Of a DNA stretch of 64,000 nt, positions 17,061 to 26,232 are shown one piece after another. Each line of letters opens with the position of its first letter. Positions within the stretch are counted from its first letter, which is position 1. This DNA is from Microlunatus soli. Its GTDB lineage: Bacteria > Actinomycetota > Actinomycetes > Propionibacteriales > Propionibacteriaceae. The position numbers and the translations under genes are program-made. A model generated the notes under the pieces. That model made no database searches and had not been told where the DNA came from. It saw nothing but the letters and a program-made list of their open reading frames with translations. The DNA lies in assembly GCF_900105385.1 (NCBI RefSeq), contig NZ_LT629772.1, forward strand, positions 1,178,001-1,242,000, in the 5' to 3' direction.

Positions 17061-18577
17061 GATCGATCCTCCCAGCCACGATCATCACGGGTGGCGATCA
17101 CCGACCAGCTGCGGGCGGGCAGAGTTGCCATCACTGCGCCGTCGGCAGCGACGGCGTCGAGGCTGCCTGGCCCGGCCGTCTCCGGGTCGCCGGCGGCGAG
17201 CCGCTGAGGTGTGGCGATGACCGTTCGGGCTTCCATGATCAATTGGTCGGGTCGGTCGACGACGCCGATCTCGACCGGCAGCGGCTCGCCGGTCCGGTTC
17301 ACCAGGAAGATCGCGTTCTGATCGCCTTCCCGGCATGCGGCCACCGCCAACCCCGGAACGTCACCATGCTGGGGACTGCTGAGCGTCGGCCCGTCGACGC
17401 TACTCACCAGAGAACATCCCCGTGCCAGCCGGGCGGTCTGCGCCAGCGGATGGAAGATCGTCTGCCGGAGCACCGATCCGTCGGCTCGGGTCAGGATCGG
17501 CGCGCTGACGTTGACCAGCAGCGACAGACAGGCCACCCGTACCCGGTCGGAATGGTTCAGCAGGCTGATCAACAGATCGCCGACCACGACCGCGTCCAGC
17601 GTCTGGTAGCGATCCTCGCCGAGCGGCGGTCGGACCGCGATCTCGTCGTCGCGTCGGGTCGCCGTGTCGTCCGGCGTCGTCGTCCAGACGTTCCACTCGT
17701 CGAAGGCGATCGCCAACCTCTTGCTCGATCGGTGCCGCGCGACCACCGCATCGGCGGTCGCGGTGAGTTCCTCGATGTAGCGGCTCATCACCTCTCCCGA
17801 AGCCAGGTAGTCGGCGTCGGACTGGCGACCGTCGTAGTAGGCGTGGATCGACAGATAGTCCACCAGATCATGGGTGTGTTCCAGGACCGTCTGCTCCCAC
17901 TGTCCGTAGCTCGCCATCTCCCGGTTCGAACTTCCGCAGACGGTCAGCTCGATCGACGGATCCACCATTCGCATCGCCCGGCCGGCCGCGGCCGCTCGGC
18001 GGCCGTACTCCTCGGCGGTGGTGTGTCCGATCTGCCACGGCCCGTCCATCTCGTTGCCCAGGCACCACAACCCGACGTCGTACGGGTCCGCCCGGCCGTG
18101 TTTGCGGCGCAGGTCGGCATACCGGGTCGGCGACGTGGCGTTGCAGTACTCCACCAGGGCGGCCGCCTCGGCCGCCCCACGGGTACCGAGATTGACCGCC
18201 ATCATCGGCGTCAGCCGCCGGCCCTCGGCCCACTGCAGGAACTCGTCGGTGCCGACCTGGTTGGTCTCCACCGACCGCCACGCCAGGTCGAGGGTCGTCG
18301 GGCGGAGCTCGCGCGGCCCGACGCCGTCCTCCCAGCGATACCCGGAGACGAAGTTGCCGCCCGGGTAGCGGACCAGACCGATCCCGAGTTCGCCGATCAG
18401 CTCTGCGACGTCCTCGCGGAACCCTGACTGATCGGCCCGCGGATGATCGGGCTGGTAGATCCCGCCGTACACACAGCGACCCATGTGCTCGACGAACGAT
18501 CCGAACAGTCGCCGGTCGATCGTGCCGCGGTCGAACTCGGTGCACAAGCGGATCCGGGCAGCAGGGGGTGGTGGCAC
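17057..18577 (-). CDS. Alpha-L-arabinofuranosidase, GH51
   Basis: A 506-residue cytoplasmic GH51 enzyme that releases terminal arabinofuranose from arabino-oligosaccharides. The N-terminal RRLFGSFVEHMGRCVYGGIY, the acid/base Glu in WCLGNEMDGPW and the nucleophile Glu in IAFDEWNVW are diagnostic. The open frame extends far upstream as a shadow of the permease gene; the true start is GTG at 18577 with GACGAGGAG 8 nt before it. It sits 26 bp after the ABC permease and overlaps the GH2 start by GTGA, so the whole set is one operon. Confidence 0.93.
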   Translation of the reverse strand: MPPPPAARIRLCTEFDRGTIDRRLFGSFVEHMGRCVYGGIYQPDHPRADQSGFREDVAELIGELGIGLVRYPGGNFVSGYRWEDGVGPRELRPTTLDLAWRSVETNQVGTDEFLQWAEGRRLTPMMAVNLGTRGAAEAAALVEYCNATSPTRYADLRRKHGRADPYDVGLWCLGNEMDGPWQIGHTTAEEYGRRAAAAGRAMRMVDPSIELTVCGSSNREMASYGQWEQTVLEHTHDLVDYLSIHAYYDGRQSDADYLASGEVMSRYIEELTATADAVVARHRSSKRLAIAFDEWNVWTTTPDDTATRRDDEIAVRPPLGEDRYQTLDAVVVGDLLISLLNHSDRVRVACLSLLVNVSAPILTRADGSVLRQTIFHPLAQTARLARGCSLVSSVDGPTLSSPQHGDVPGLAVAACREGDQNAIFLVNRTGEPLPVEIGVVDRPDQLIMEARTVIATPQRLAAGDPETAGPGSLDAVAADGAVMATLPARSWSVIATRDDRGWEDRS

Positions 18578-18603
18578 GTCAGGACTCCTCGTCGGTCGGA
18601 TGG

Positions 18604-19494
18604 TCAACGGGCACTTCCGGCCAGCAGGCCGGCAATGAAGTGCCGCTGCAGCAGGATGAAGATGATCACGGTCGGGATGGTGGCGAAGGCGCTCGCGGCC
18701 ATCAGCTGGCCCCAGAGGTCGGCGCTGCTGACCGACATCTGCGAGCCGCTGACGTTGGTGGCCAAGCCGGCGAGCAGCACGGCGAGCGTCTGTTTCTGCT
18801 CGGAGTTGATGGCGACGATCGGCCACACCAGATCGTTGTAGATGTTGAACAGGCTGAGCACCGCCAAGGCCGCCAACCCGGGCCGGATGACGGGCACGAT
18901 CACCGCGTAGAAGGTGCGCAGTACACCGGCACCGTCGATCTTCGCCGCATCGATCAGCTCGTCGGGGACGTCGCTGATCACCTGCCGCATCCAGAACACG
19001 CTGAACGCGTCGATCGCTCCGGGCAGGATCAGCGCCTTGAACGAATTCACCCAGCCGAGCTCCCCCATCTGCACCAACAACGGGATGATCAACACCAGAG
19101 TCGGCAACATCAGGGTCATCATCACGAAGGCGAACAGCTGTCGCTTGAACGGGAAGTCGAACTTGGCGAATCCGTACCCGGCGAGCGGGCAGAAGATCAT
19201 CGTGATCGCCCCCTTGATGGCCACCACGACTGTGGTGTTGCCGAGCGCTCTGATGATCGGGACGTTGGACAGCATCCCCTCCCAGTTGCGCAGGGTGAAG
19301 TCGCGCGGGTCGAAGCCGAGCGGATCGTTCAGAATGCTCGCGCCGGGGCGCAGCGAGTTGACGATCATCCACCAGAGCGGGAAGCAGAAGGCCAGACAGA
19401 CCGCCACGATCACCAGCGCGGCGGCCGTCCGGCGGAGCGCGATGCCCAGCGGGTGTCGGCGCGGTCCGGCGAAGGACGAGACAGTTGCGACCAT
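18604..19494 (-). CDS. Carbohydrate ABC transporter permease, MalG-type
   Basis: A 296-residue inner-membrane permease with six predicted helices and the EAA motif DELIDAAKIDGAGVLRTFYAVIVPVIRPG that contacts the ATPase. It pairs with the MalF-type permease directly upstream (stop TGA at 19497, ATG at 19494, preceded by GGAGGA inside that gene's end). I took ATG 19494 as the start, since the frame further upstream is only a shadow of the partner gene. No ATP-binding subunit lies in the operon, so a shared MsiK-type ATPase elsewhere probably drives it. Confidence 0.92.
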   Translation of the reverse strand: MVATVSSFAGPRRHPLGIALRRTAAALVIVAVCLAFCFPLWWMIVNSLRPGASILNDPLGFDPRDFTLRNWEGMLSNVPIIRALGNTTVVVAIKGAITMIFCPLAGYGFAKFDFPFKRQLFAFVMMTLMLPTLVLIIPLLVQMGELGWVNSFKALILPGAIDAFSVFWMRQVISDVPDELIDAAKIDGAGVLRTFYAVIVPVIRPGLAALAVLSLFNIYNDLVWPIVAINSEQKQTLAVLLAGLATNVSGSQMSVSSADLWGQLMAASAFATIPTVIIFILLQRHFIAGLLAGSAR

Positions 19495-19496
19495 GA

Positions 19497-20429
19497 TCAG
19501 TCCTCCGCTCTGAGTAGTCGGACCGAGATCAGCGACAGCAGCAGCACCAAGATCACCAACAGGAAGGAGTTGGCGGCGCCGGTGCCGAGATCGGAGGCAC
19601 CGATGTGGTTGTACAGATAGAGACCTGAGGTCTGCGAACTCGTGTACGGGCCACCCTTGGTGAGCACGTACGGCTCGACGAACATCTGCGAGATACCAAG
19701 CGTCGATACCACGACGAAGAACGCCGTCGCCCGACGCACCAGCGGCACCGTGATGGAGAAGAAGGTCCGGAACGGCCCGGCGCCGTCGATCGCCGACGCC
19801 TCGTACACTTCTCGCGGGATCTGTTGTACCGCAGCCAGCATCACGATCAGCGCGAAGCCGCTGCTCTTCCAGAGCACGAACAGAGCGATCGTCGGTTTGG
19901 ACCAGAAGATCGTCGTCAGCCAGCCGATCTTCGGCAGGCCGATCGCCGACAGGATGAAGTTGGTGACACCGAAGTTGGTGTCGAAGAGCAGGATGAAGGC
20001 CTGCGCCATCGCCGCCACCGGAGTCACGTACGGCAGGATCGTCACCGTCCGCAGCACCTTCGCATACCACCGACCGGATCGGGTCAGCGCTGCGGCGACC
20101 GCGATCGCGACGACCGTCTGGACCGGGACCACCAGCAACCACATCACGCCTGAGTTGAGCAGCGACCCCCAGAAGTCGACGTTGCCGAGCAGGTAGCGGT
20201 AGTTGTCCAGCCCGATCCAGTGCAGCGTGCCCGAGCCGTGCCAATCGGTGAAGCTCAGCTGGAGCGCGAAGATCAACGGATAGCCGCCGAAGGCGGCGAA
20301 CAGGAGGAAGAAGGGAAGCACCAACAGATAGCCGACCCACCACTGTCGCGGCAATCGTCGACGTCGCGGCGGCTCACTTGCGTGATCACCGTCCGGCAAC
20401 CCTGTCCTGGTCTGCTCGATCGTGCTCAT
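19497..20429 (-). CDS. Carbohydrate ABC transporter permease, MalF-type
   Basis: A 310-residue permease; an Arg-rich cytoplasmic N-terminus (PPRRRRLPRQW) is followed by six helices and the EAA loop REVYEASAIDGAGPFRTFFSITVPLVRR. The ATG at 20429 overlaps the stop of the solute-binding protein gene as ATGA. Family, gene order (binding protein, MalF, MalG, glycosidases) and the LacI operators indicate import of an oligosaccharide, probably arabinose-containing given GH51. Confidence 0.92.
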   Translation of the reverse strand: MSTIEQTRTGLPDGDHASEPPRRRRLPRQWWVGYLLVLPFFLLFAAFGGYPLIFALQLSFTDWHGSGTLHWIGLDNYRYLLGNVDFWGSLLNSGVMWLLVVPVQTVVAIAVAAALTRSGRWYAKVLRTVTILPYVTPVAAMAQAFILLFDTNFGVTNFILSAIGLPKIGWLTTIFWSKPTIALFVLWKSSGFALIVMLAAVQQIPREVYEASAIDGAGPFRTFFSITVPLVRRATAFFVVVSTLGISQMFVEPYVLTKGGPYTSSQTSGLYLYNHIGASDLGTGAANSFLLVILVLLLSLISVRLLRAED

Positions 20430-21811
20430 CGTTGCCGATCGACGAGGTTCTTCTGGATCTGGTCCGAAGACTTGGAGATCACGTCGTCCACGCTCATCGA
20501 TCCGTCGATCATCTTCTGCATGTTGACGCCGAGGTAGTTCGCTGCCTGGTTGAACCACGGCGGGATGCGGTAACCGGCAGGAATCGCCAGCGCAGCCTTG
20601 GTGTCCACCGACCACAGGTCCTGATTGCCCAGTTGCTCGACGGGCTTGAAGAGTGCGGGTCCGTTCAGTGCTGCCTTGACCGAAGGCAGCGAGGTGTTCA
20701 ACCCGTTCGGGTAGGTCTTGTTCGGCCCGTACACGGTGCTGTAGCCCTTCTTGTTGTAGAGGGCGAACTCGTAGAACAACCAGGCCAGCTCCGGGTTCTT
20801 CGCCTTCAGCGGGATCACGAACGAGCTACCGCCCATCACCCCGGACCGCGCGCCGCCCTCGGTCCAGGCCGGCAACTCGGCGACCCGCCACTTGCCGACG
20901 GAGGTCTTGAGCCCGGACTGTGGCAGGAAGATGAACCAGATCGCCCACGGCACCAGGGAGATCGTGCCGTTGTCGAGCATCGCGATGTTGCTCGTGCTGG
21001 CGAACTTCGTCCGGGCACCGAGCCCCTGTTCGGCGACCTGCCGGATCCAGGTGAGGGCGTTGCGGAACGCAGGTGTGTCGATGGTGAGGTTGTCCTGCTT
21101 GTCGATCAGCCCGCTGCCCTGCTGCTGGTTGATCAACATCATCAGCCACTGCAGGCCGAGGTTGGCGTCCTGCTCCAGCGGGATGGGCTTGGCCTTGGCG
21201 TTCTTGGACTTGATCTTGTCCGCGGCGTCCAGCAGCGCGTCGTAGCTGATCAGCGTCGCCGGGTCGACACCGGCCTTGTCCAGGATGTCGGTGCGGTAGT
21301 ACAGCAGTCCCGGATCGGTGTCCCAGGGGATCCCGACCAACTTGTTGTCGAAGGTGTTGACGTCCAGCTTGAACTGCACCGTGTCAGCACGATGCGGTTT
21401 CATCAGGGACGTCAGGTCATAGAGGTGATCGGCCTGCGCGCCGATGTTGACGTCCTCGTAGAAGGAACCGTCCGGCACCGCAGTGCCACTGATCAAGGTC
21501 GGCGGCAGCTTGGTGTCGATGTCCAGACCGACCATCTTCACCGAGACGTCGGGATACACCTTGTTGAACGCCGGCACGACCGTGCGGAATACCTTGAGCA
21601 GGTCGTCGTCGCGCATCCACAAGGTGATCGAGCCCTTGGCCGTCGCACTGGGCTTGGGCGCCAACTTCTGCTCCGGCTGCGACGACCCCGGCATGCAGGC
21701 CGCCAGGCCGGAGCCGGCGAGACCCGCACCACCCAGCAGCGCCGCCGCCCGGAGCGCGGATCGTCGGTCGAAGCGGGCAGTCGACGACTGCATCGGGTCT
21801 GTCCTGGTCAT
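20426..21811 (-). CDS. Extracellular sugar-binding lipoprotein of the ABC transporter
   Basis: A 461-residue family 1 solute-binding protein. The N-terminus has paired arginines (DRRSALRAAALLGGAG) and a lipobox LAAC, so it is exported, perhaps by Tat, and lipid-anchored outside the membrane. TAKGSITLWMRDDDLLKVF begins the mature binding fold. It is the first gene of the sugar operon, with CAGGAGGTCAACG before the ATG at 21811 and two LacI operators 33-64 bp upstream of the ATG. Confidence 0.93.
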   Translation of the reverse strand: MTRTDPMQSSTARFDRRSALRAAALLGGAGLAGSGLAACMPGSSQPEQKLAPKPSATAKGSITLWMRDDDLLKVFRTVVPAFNKVYPDVSVKMVGLDIDTKLPPTLISGTAVPDGSFYEDVNIGAQADHLYDLTSLMKPHRADTVQFKLDVNTFDNKLVGIPWDTDPGLLYYRTDILDKAGVDPATLISYDALLDAADKIKSKNAKAKPIPLEQDANLGLQWLMMLINQQQGSGLIDKQDNLTIDTPAFRNALTWIRQVAEQGLGARTKFASTSNIAMLDNGTISLVPWAIWFIFLPQSGLKTSVGKWRVAELPAWTEGGARSGVMGGSSFVIPLKAKNPELAWLFYEFALYNKKGYSTVYGPNKTYPNGLNTSLPSVKAALNGPALFKPVEQLGNQDLWSVDTKAALAIPAGYRIPPWFNQAANYLGVNMQKMIDGSMSVDDVISKSSDQIQKNLVDRQR

Positions 21812-21843
21812 CGTTGACCTCCTGGTGCCGAGATCGCGCGAAT

Positions 21844-21855
21844 GTTAGCGCTAAC
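21844..21855. promoter_or_regulatory. LacI-family operator, proximal copy
   Basis: Perfect 12-bp palindrome GTTAGCGCTAAC, 33 bp upstream of the binding-protein ATG. An identical copy lies 20 bp further out. A central CG and this length are typical of LacI-family sites; the likely ligand is the LacI protein encoded at the end of the operon. Confidence 0.9.
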
Positions 21856-21863
21856 TATCAGGT

Positions 21864-21875
21864 GTTAGCGCTAAC
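21864..21875. promoter_or_regulatory. LacI-family operator, distal copy
   Basis: Second perfect GTTAGCGCTAAC, exactly two helical turns (20 bp) from the first. On the minus strand a GATAGT that could be a -10 lies between the two copies, so bound repressor would cover the promoter. Confidence 0.9.
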
Positions 21876-21925
21876 AGTATGCCTCCGCTCAGAGCTTGGC
21901 AAGGGGACGAAGGTCCCGGCCAAAT

Positions 21926-21990
21926 CCGCCGACCCGTCAGTTTCTCCCCGACACGCGCGGAATGTCGGGGAGAAACTGACGGGTCAGCGG
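21926..21990. terminator. 65-bp hairpin, stop-codon-embedded repeat copy 2
   Basis: Arms 21926-21953 and 21963-21990 pair with a single mismatch. Read on the minus strand it starts CCGCTGACCCGTCAG and supplies the last Arg codon and stop of metI (tca at 21984-21986). It separates metI from the promoter region of the sugar operon, both on the minus strand, and so insulates the latter. Confidence 0.85.
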
Positions 21991-22646
21991 TGGAGGACGC
22001 GGCGGGCCAGGACGTTGCCCAGGAGTTGAGCGCCTTGGACGATCACGATGATGATCACCACGGTGAGCAGTGTGACGGCCCAGTTGAGCTGCTGGTAGCC
22101 ATAGGTGATGGCGAAGTCGCCGAGCCCGCCGCCACCGATGTAACCGGCCATCGCGGACATGTCGACGATCCCGATGAACATGAAGGTGTAACCCAGGATC
22201 AACGGGGCCAGCGCCTCCGGGACCACCACGGTGAGCAGGATGCGGAGCCGACCCGCCCCCATCGAACGAGCGGCCTCGACCACGCCGGGATCGACGGCGA
22301 CCAGATTCTGCTCAACGATCCGACCGATGGCGACCGCGGCCATCACCGACATCGGGAAGATCGCCGCCTTGGTGCCGATCGTGGTCCCGACGGCGAGCAT
22401 CGTCAGCGGGCCGATCGCGGTGATGAAGATGATGAACGGGATCGGCCGGATCAGGTTGACCAACACGTTCAGGATGTTGAAGATGATCTTGTTCTGCGCC
22501 AGATTGCCCGGTCGGGTCGCATACAGCGCGGTGCCGATGATCAGCCCGCCGATGCCTCCGGCGAACAAGGTGATCACGACCATCAGCACGGTCTGCCGGA
22601 ACGCGATCCCGAGCTGTGGGAGCAGAGCTGAGATGTCCACGATCAC
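21984..22646 (-). CDS. metI: Methionine ABC transporter permease
   Basis: A 220-residue MetI-type permease with about five helices and the EAA-like segment VVEAARSMGAGRLRILLTVVVPEALAP. The GTG at 22646 overlaps the metN stop as GTGTGA and has GGGGGAG just upstream; a second GTG two codons later is possible. It forms the membrane channel of the MetNIQ importer for D/L-methionine. The stop codon lies in a 65-bp hairpin repeat. Confidence 0.92.
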   Translation of the reverse strand: MIVDISALLPQLGIAFRQTVLMVVITLFAGGIGGLIIGTALYATRPGNLAQNKIIFNILNVLVNLIRPIPFIIFITAIGPLTMLAVGTTIGTKAAIFPMSVMAAVAIGRIVEQNLVAVDPGVVEAARSMGAGRLRILLTVVVPEALAPLILGYTFMFIGIVDMSAMAGYIGGGGLGDFAITYGYQQLNWAVTLLTVVIIIVIVQGAQLLGNVLARRVLHR

Positions 22647-23665
22647 ACTCCCCCTTCCGGCCACTCGGTGACCTCGGTGATCTCTGCGAGCGAGGCGATC
22701 GTCGATCGGATCGCGTCGGGTTCACCGGTCAGTTCGAAGGTCAGTGACCCGAACGGCCGGTCACCGATCTCGGAGATGCCGCCGTAGATCACCGCGCTGT
22801 GTACGCGCTGATCCCGGAGTCGGTCGAAGATCGCGGTCCGCTGGTCAACCAGCTCGACAGTGATGATCGTCCCGGCATGATCGCCGCGCAGCCGTGAGAT
22901 CACGTCCGCGTCCGGACGATCATGCAACACCGTCTGGACGAACCGCCGGGTCGCGGTCGACTGCGGACGAGCGAAGACGTCGAAGACCGGCCCCCGTTCC
23001 ACGATCCGTCCCTGCTCCATCACCACCACCCGATCACAGATCGAGCGGACCACCTCCATCTCGTGAGTGACCACCACGACGGTGGTCCCGAGATCGCGAT
23101 TGACCCGGCGCAACAGCGCCAGCACGTCGGCTGTCGTCTCCGGATCGAGCGCACTGGTGGCCTCGTCGGCCAACAGCAGCTTGGGACCGGTGGCCAGCGC
23201 CCGGGCGATCCCGACTCGCTGCTTCTGGCCACCGGACAGCTGGTTCGGGTAGGCCGACGCCCGATCCGCGAGACCGACGAAGTCCAACATCTCCGCCACC
23301 CGGGCCGCACGTTCGGCCCGACCGAGACCGGCCAGCTTCAACGGGTAGGCAACATTGCCGGCGACGGTCCGGGAGGCGAACAGGTTGAACTGCTGGAAGA
23401 TCATCCCGACCTCGCTGCGCACCCGGCCCAGCTCCCGCTCGGTCAAGCGACCAAGATCAACGCCGTCCAGCAGCACCCGGCCGCTGGATGGGCGTTCCAG
23501 GGCGTTGATCAAGCGCACCAAGGTCGACTTGCCGGCCCCGGAATAGCCGATCACTCCGGTGATCTCGCCAGCGTTGATGTCCAGATCGACATCATCGACC
23601 GCACGGACCACCGACGGCCGGCGGAACTCCTTGCTGACGCCGACCAGGCTCACCAGGGCGGCCAT
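22643..23665 (-). CDS. metN: Methionine ABC transporter ATP-binding protein
   Basis: A 340-residue ATPase: Walker A GYSGAGKST (near residue 40), Q-loop FQQFNLF, signature LSGGQKQR (near residue 143), Walker B LLLADEAT, switch His in VVTHEM. The C-terminal NIL domain (about residues 265-338) is the regulatory methionine-binding domain that inhibits transport when methionine is plentiful. The ATG shares one base with the metQ stop (TGATG). Confidence 0.95.
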   Translation of the reverse strand: MAALVSLVGVSKEFRRPSVVRAVDDVDLDINAGEITGVIGYSGAGKSTLVRLINALERPSSGRVLLDGVDLGRLTERELGRVRSEVGMIFQQFNLFASRTVAGNVAYPLKLAGLGRAERAARVAEMLDFVGLADRASAYPNQLSGGQKQRVGIARALATGPKLLLADEATSALDPETTADVLALLRRVNRDLGTTVVVVTHEMEVVRSICDRVVVMEQGRIVERGPVFDVFARPQSTATRRFVQTVLHDRPDADVISRLRGDHAGTIITVELVDQRTAIFDRLRDQRVHSAVIYGGISEIGDRPFGSLTFELTGEPDAIRSTIASLAEITEVTEWPEGGV

Positions 23666-24567
23666 CAGTTGGCAGCCTTGATGTCGTCCTCGATTCCGTT
23701 CAGTGTCTTCTGCAGATCGGCGGTGGAGTTGGTCTTGAAGGTGCCCCCGGCGCCGAGGTCCTTCTTGACCGCGGCAACCACGGCCGGGTCATGGTAGAGC
23801 TCGGCCAGCTTCTTGTAGGTCGGGTTGTCCTTGTCCTCGGCGCGCGCGACGAAGATGTTGATGTAGGGCTTGAACTCGTCGGCGTTCACGTTGTCCTTGT
23901 AGATGATCTTGTCCTCGCCGAGCTTGGCGGCAGTGGCGTAGTTGTTGTTCACGATCGCGGCGTCGACGCTCCCCAGGTTGGCCGCGGTCTGGCTGGCGTC
24001 CACCGGCACCACCTTGATCTTGGCGCCCGGCTGCACGTCGGCCGGGGTGGACAGCGAGTTGCCGCCGTCCTTCAGGGTGATCAGCTTCGCGGCCTGCAGG
24101 ACGAGCAGCGCACGGGCCTGGTTGGTGGGGTCGTTGGGGATCGCGACCTTGCCGCCGGCCGGGATCTCGGCGGTGCTGGCGTGCTTGGTCGAATACAGCG
24201 GCAGCGGGTAGAGCGCCGTCGCGCCGATCGGCGTCAGGTCCTGCTTGGCCTTCACGTTGTATTCGGCCAGGTACTGCAGGTGCTGGAACTCGTTCAGGTC
24301 CAACTGCTTCTGGGTCAGCGCCGGGTTCGGCTGGTTGTAGTCGGAGAAGTTGACGAGCTCGACCTCGATGCCGGCCTCGGACGCCTTCTGCTTGTAGGTC
24401 TGCCAGTACGGCTCGGCCGCATCGGCGACACCGATCTTGACGTGCTTGTCGTCTCCTCCGGAGGCACCGGAGTCCGTGCCGCAGGCGGCTGCCAGCAGCA
24501 GGGCGGTCGCGGCGACGACGGCGCCGAGCAACCGCGGCAGTCGGCGTACCAGGTCTGGACGGGACAT
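23665..24567 (-). CDS. metQ: Methionine-binding lipoprotein
   Basis: A 300-residue NlpA/MetQ-type lipoprotein: a positively charged start (RPDLVRRLPRLLG), a hydrophobic core and lipobox LAAAC near residue 27, then the NlpA fold (KIGVADAAEPYWQTYKQKA, QPNPALTQKQLDLNEFQHLQYL, VAIPNDPTNQARAL). I chose ATG 24567, which has AAAGGA 7 nt before it; a longer open frame upstream lacks homology. It leads the metQNI operon. Confidence 0.95.
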   Translation of the reverse strand: MSRPDLVRRLPRLLGAVVAATALLLAAACGTDSGASGGDDKHVKIGVADAAEPYWQTYKQKASEAGIEVELVNFSDYNQPNPALTQKQLDLNEFQHLQYLAEYNVKAKQDLTPIGATALYPLPLYSTKHASTAEIPAGGKVAIPNDPTNQARALLVLQAAKLITLKDGGNSLSTPADVQPGAKIKVVPVDASQTAANLGSVDAAIVNNNYATAAKLGEDKIIYKDNVNADEFKPYINIFVARAEDKDNPTYKKLAELYHDPAVVAAVKKDLGAGGTFKTNSTADLQKTLNGIEDDIKAAN

Positions 24568-24815
24568 GATGGATTCCTTTCTGTGTCCACGCGGGCGGAT
24601 CGGCGCACGCGCAGGCCCGGCTCCGCACGCTGTCGATGCGCGGTCCGGATGGGGAGGGGTGTGGGTGTTCGCAGGCTCAGACGTCGGGTCAGCGACAACA
24701 GGCCACGGCATGCCGCAGAGCGCGGCAGCCGGGCATTCGGAGCTGGTGCGGAATCACCCCACCACGGTACGAGCCCGGTCACAGAAAGCCAGCGAAGCGT
24801 CCGGATAGCGGTACC

Positions 24816-24836
24816 CATGACCATATTCTGGACATG
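24816..24836. promoter_or_regulatory. 21-bp dyad, candidate operator
   Basis: CATGACCATATTCTGGACATG reads as CATG-n-CCA-n5-TGG-n-CATG, an inverted repeat of seven bases per side. It lies 27 bp before the thiamine-binding gene start and about 250 bp before metQ. The binding protein is unknown. Confidence 0.5.
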
Positions 24837-24849
24837 CCGGAGGTCCCAG

Positions 24850-24855
24850 TAGCGT
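24850..24855 (+). promoter_or_regulatory. Candidate -10 (TAGCGT) for a leaderless gene
   Basis: TAGCGT ends 7 nt before ATG 24863; no ribosome site is visible. Confidence 0.5.
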
Positions 24856-24862
24856 TGTCCTC

Positions 24863-25180
24863 ATGATCGTCGCCTTCAGCATCTCCCCCGCCGCACCGGA
24901 CGAGAACGGATCGGTGTCGGCCGCCGTCGCCGAGGTCGTCCGGATCGTCCGCGAGTCCGGCCTGCCCAACGAGACCAACGCCATGTTCACCAACATCGAG
25001 GGCGAGTGGGACGAGGTGATGGCCGTGGTCAAACGGGCCGTCGACGTGCTCGCCGCTGAGTCGCCGCGGGTCAGTCTGGTCCTGAAGGCCGACATCCGCC
25101 CCGGGTACACCGGCCAGTTGACCGCCAAGGTCGAGCGGGTCGAGCAGCATCTGCAGGGCGGTCGATCAGCGGCCGAATGA
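24863..25180 (+). CDS. MTH1187-family thiamine-binding protein
   Basis: A 105-residue single-domain ferredoxin-like protein of the MTH1187/YkoF (DUF77) family: IVAFSISPAAPDENGSVSAAVAEVVRIVRESG, NAMFTNIEGEWDEVMAVVKRAVDVL, RVSLVLKADIRPG. Members bind thiamine or its hydroxymethylpyrimidine part in the cytoplasm. It is alone, divergent from metQ, and followed 77 bp later by the DUF2510 array. Confidence 0.85.
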   Translation: MIVAFSISPAAPDENGSVSAAVAEVVRIVRESGLPNETNAMFTNIEGEWDEVMAVVKRAVDVLAAESPRVSLVLKADIRPGYTGQLTAKVERVEQHLQGGRSAAE

Positions 25181-25257
25181 CGCTGCGGTGACGTAGGGTT
25201 CTGCCTGATCGAGCACCGATCCGGTGCCAGACACGGCAGAGCGAGGAGTCGCCTACG

Positions 25258-26229
25258 GTGGCAGCAACCGGTTGGTATCCCGATCCCGGAGGAGCGACGG
25301 GGCGTTACCGCTATTGGGATGGCAGCAGGTGGTCCGCTGAGACCACCGATGATCCGACCGCCCCACCGCCGACCGCGTCCTACGGCTCGGCGACGGCTTC
25401 CTCGACGGGTCCGACGGACCCCTCGAGCCGGCCCTCCGCACTCGTTGGGCAGCGGCAGAAGAGCCGCACCGGCATCGTGGTCGGCGCCCTGGTGGTGCTG
25501 GTGGTGTTGATCTTGGCCGTGGTGTTCACCGTCCGAGCGGTGACCGATCGGCGCGACCGGGTGCTGATGGATCCGGATCCACCACAGTCCAGTGTCAGCG
25601 GCTGGGACGACTCGAGCCCGCTGCCGACCGAGACACCGACCCCGACGCAGAGCGCCGAGCCGTCCGACAGCGCCAGTCCACAGGGCCTGGAGTCCTGCCC
25701 GGACGGTGATCCGAGCCGTCGCCAGAACCATCCGGCCGACGACAAACGCACCTATGGCGGTGACCTGTCGTTTCCCAAACCGGCGGGCTATGACGACAAC
25801 GCCGCCTACACCCATTCGATGACCTGGGCCTACGACACCGACGGTGTCTACACCAGCACCGAGCCGGCCTGGGCGTCGTTGCTGGCGGTCGGCTACATCA
25901 CGTCGGCCGACGGCTTCAAGACCACCAAGCAGAGCGCCGACGGCATGATGCAGTGCATCGCTTCGTCGGGCTACTACAGCCAATTCACCGGCCGCAAGGA
26001 CGTGTTCTCCAAGAAGGTCACCGTCGACGGCCATCCAGGCTGGGCACTGCGATCAGAGATCCGAGTGGACAATCCCGACCTGAGCGTCGAAGGCGACGTC
26101 GCCGAGGTGATCGTGGTGGACACCGGTACGGCCGGACAGCTGTCCTTCTTCGGTGGCTTCGTGCCGATCGGCGACCAGCCGCGGATCCGGACGCTGGACG
26201 ACACCATCGCCGGCCTGCAGGTCGGCTGA
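25258..26229 (+). CDS. DUF2510 membrane-anchored protein, array member 1
   Basis: A 323-residue protein: cytoplasmic DUF2510 ([18 protein letters not shown], residues 5-22), a Pro/Ser/Thr linker, one membrane helix (about 71-95, positive residues before it, so N-in/C-out), a second Thr/Pro-rich linker opening with [11 protein letters not shown], and an external domain of about 180 residues. The external domain has two Cys (147 and 233) present in all five paralogues, probably a disulphide, and the motif [18 protein letters not shown] at 25258 has GAGGAG 11 nt upstream; a -10-like TAGGGT lies at 25195. Function unknown. Confidence 0.85.
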   Translation: MAATGWYPDPGGATGRYRYWDGSRWSAETTDDPTAPPPTASYGSATASSTGPTDPSSRPSALVGQRQKSRTGIVVGALVVLVVLILAVVFTVRAVTDRRDRVLMDPDPPQSSVSGWDDSSPLPTETPTPTQSAEPSDSASPQGLESCPDGDPSRRQNHPADDKRTYGGDLSFPKPAGYDDNAAYTHSMTWAYDTDGVYTSTEPAWASLLAVGYITSADGFKTTKQSADGMMQCIASSGYYSQFTGRKDVFSKKVTVDGHPGWALRSEIRVDNPDLSVEGDVAEVIVVDTGTAGQLSFFGGFVPIGDQPRIRTLDDTIAGLQVG

Positions 26230-26232
26230 ACG

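Larger units (their letters stand above)
24568..24862. other. Intergenic region between metQ and the thiamine-binding gene
   Basis: This 295-bp region holds promoters for two divergent genes. It includes a dyad at 24816-24836 and a leaderless -10 at 24850. I looked for a SAM riboswitch ahead of metQ; a stretch with CCGTGGTGGGGTG on the minus strand resembles a part of SAM-IV, but the rest does not match. Confidence 0.5.

Noticed and set aside
24568-24830. SAM riboswitch ahead of metQ
   Set aside because: Only one stretch resembles SAM-IV; the other conserved helices and the GGCAACC-type core are missing. A covariance-model search with a clear SAM-IV or SAM-I hit would overturn this.
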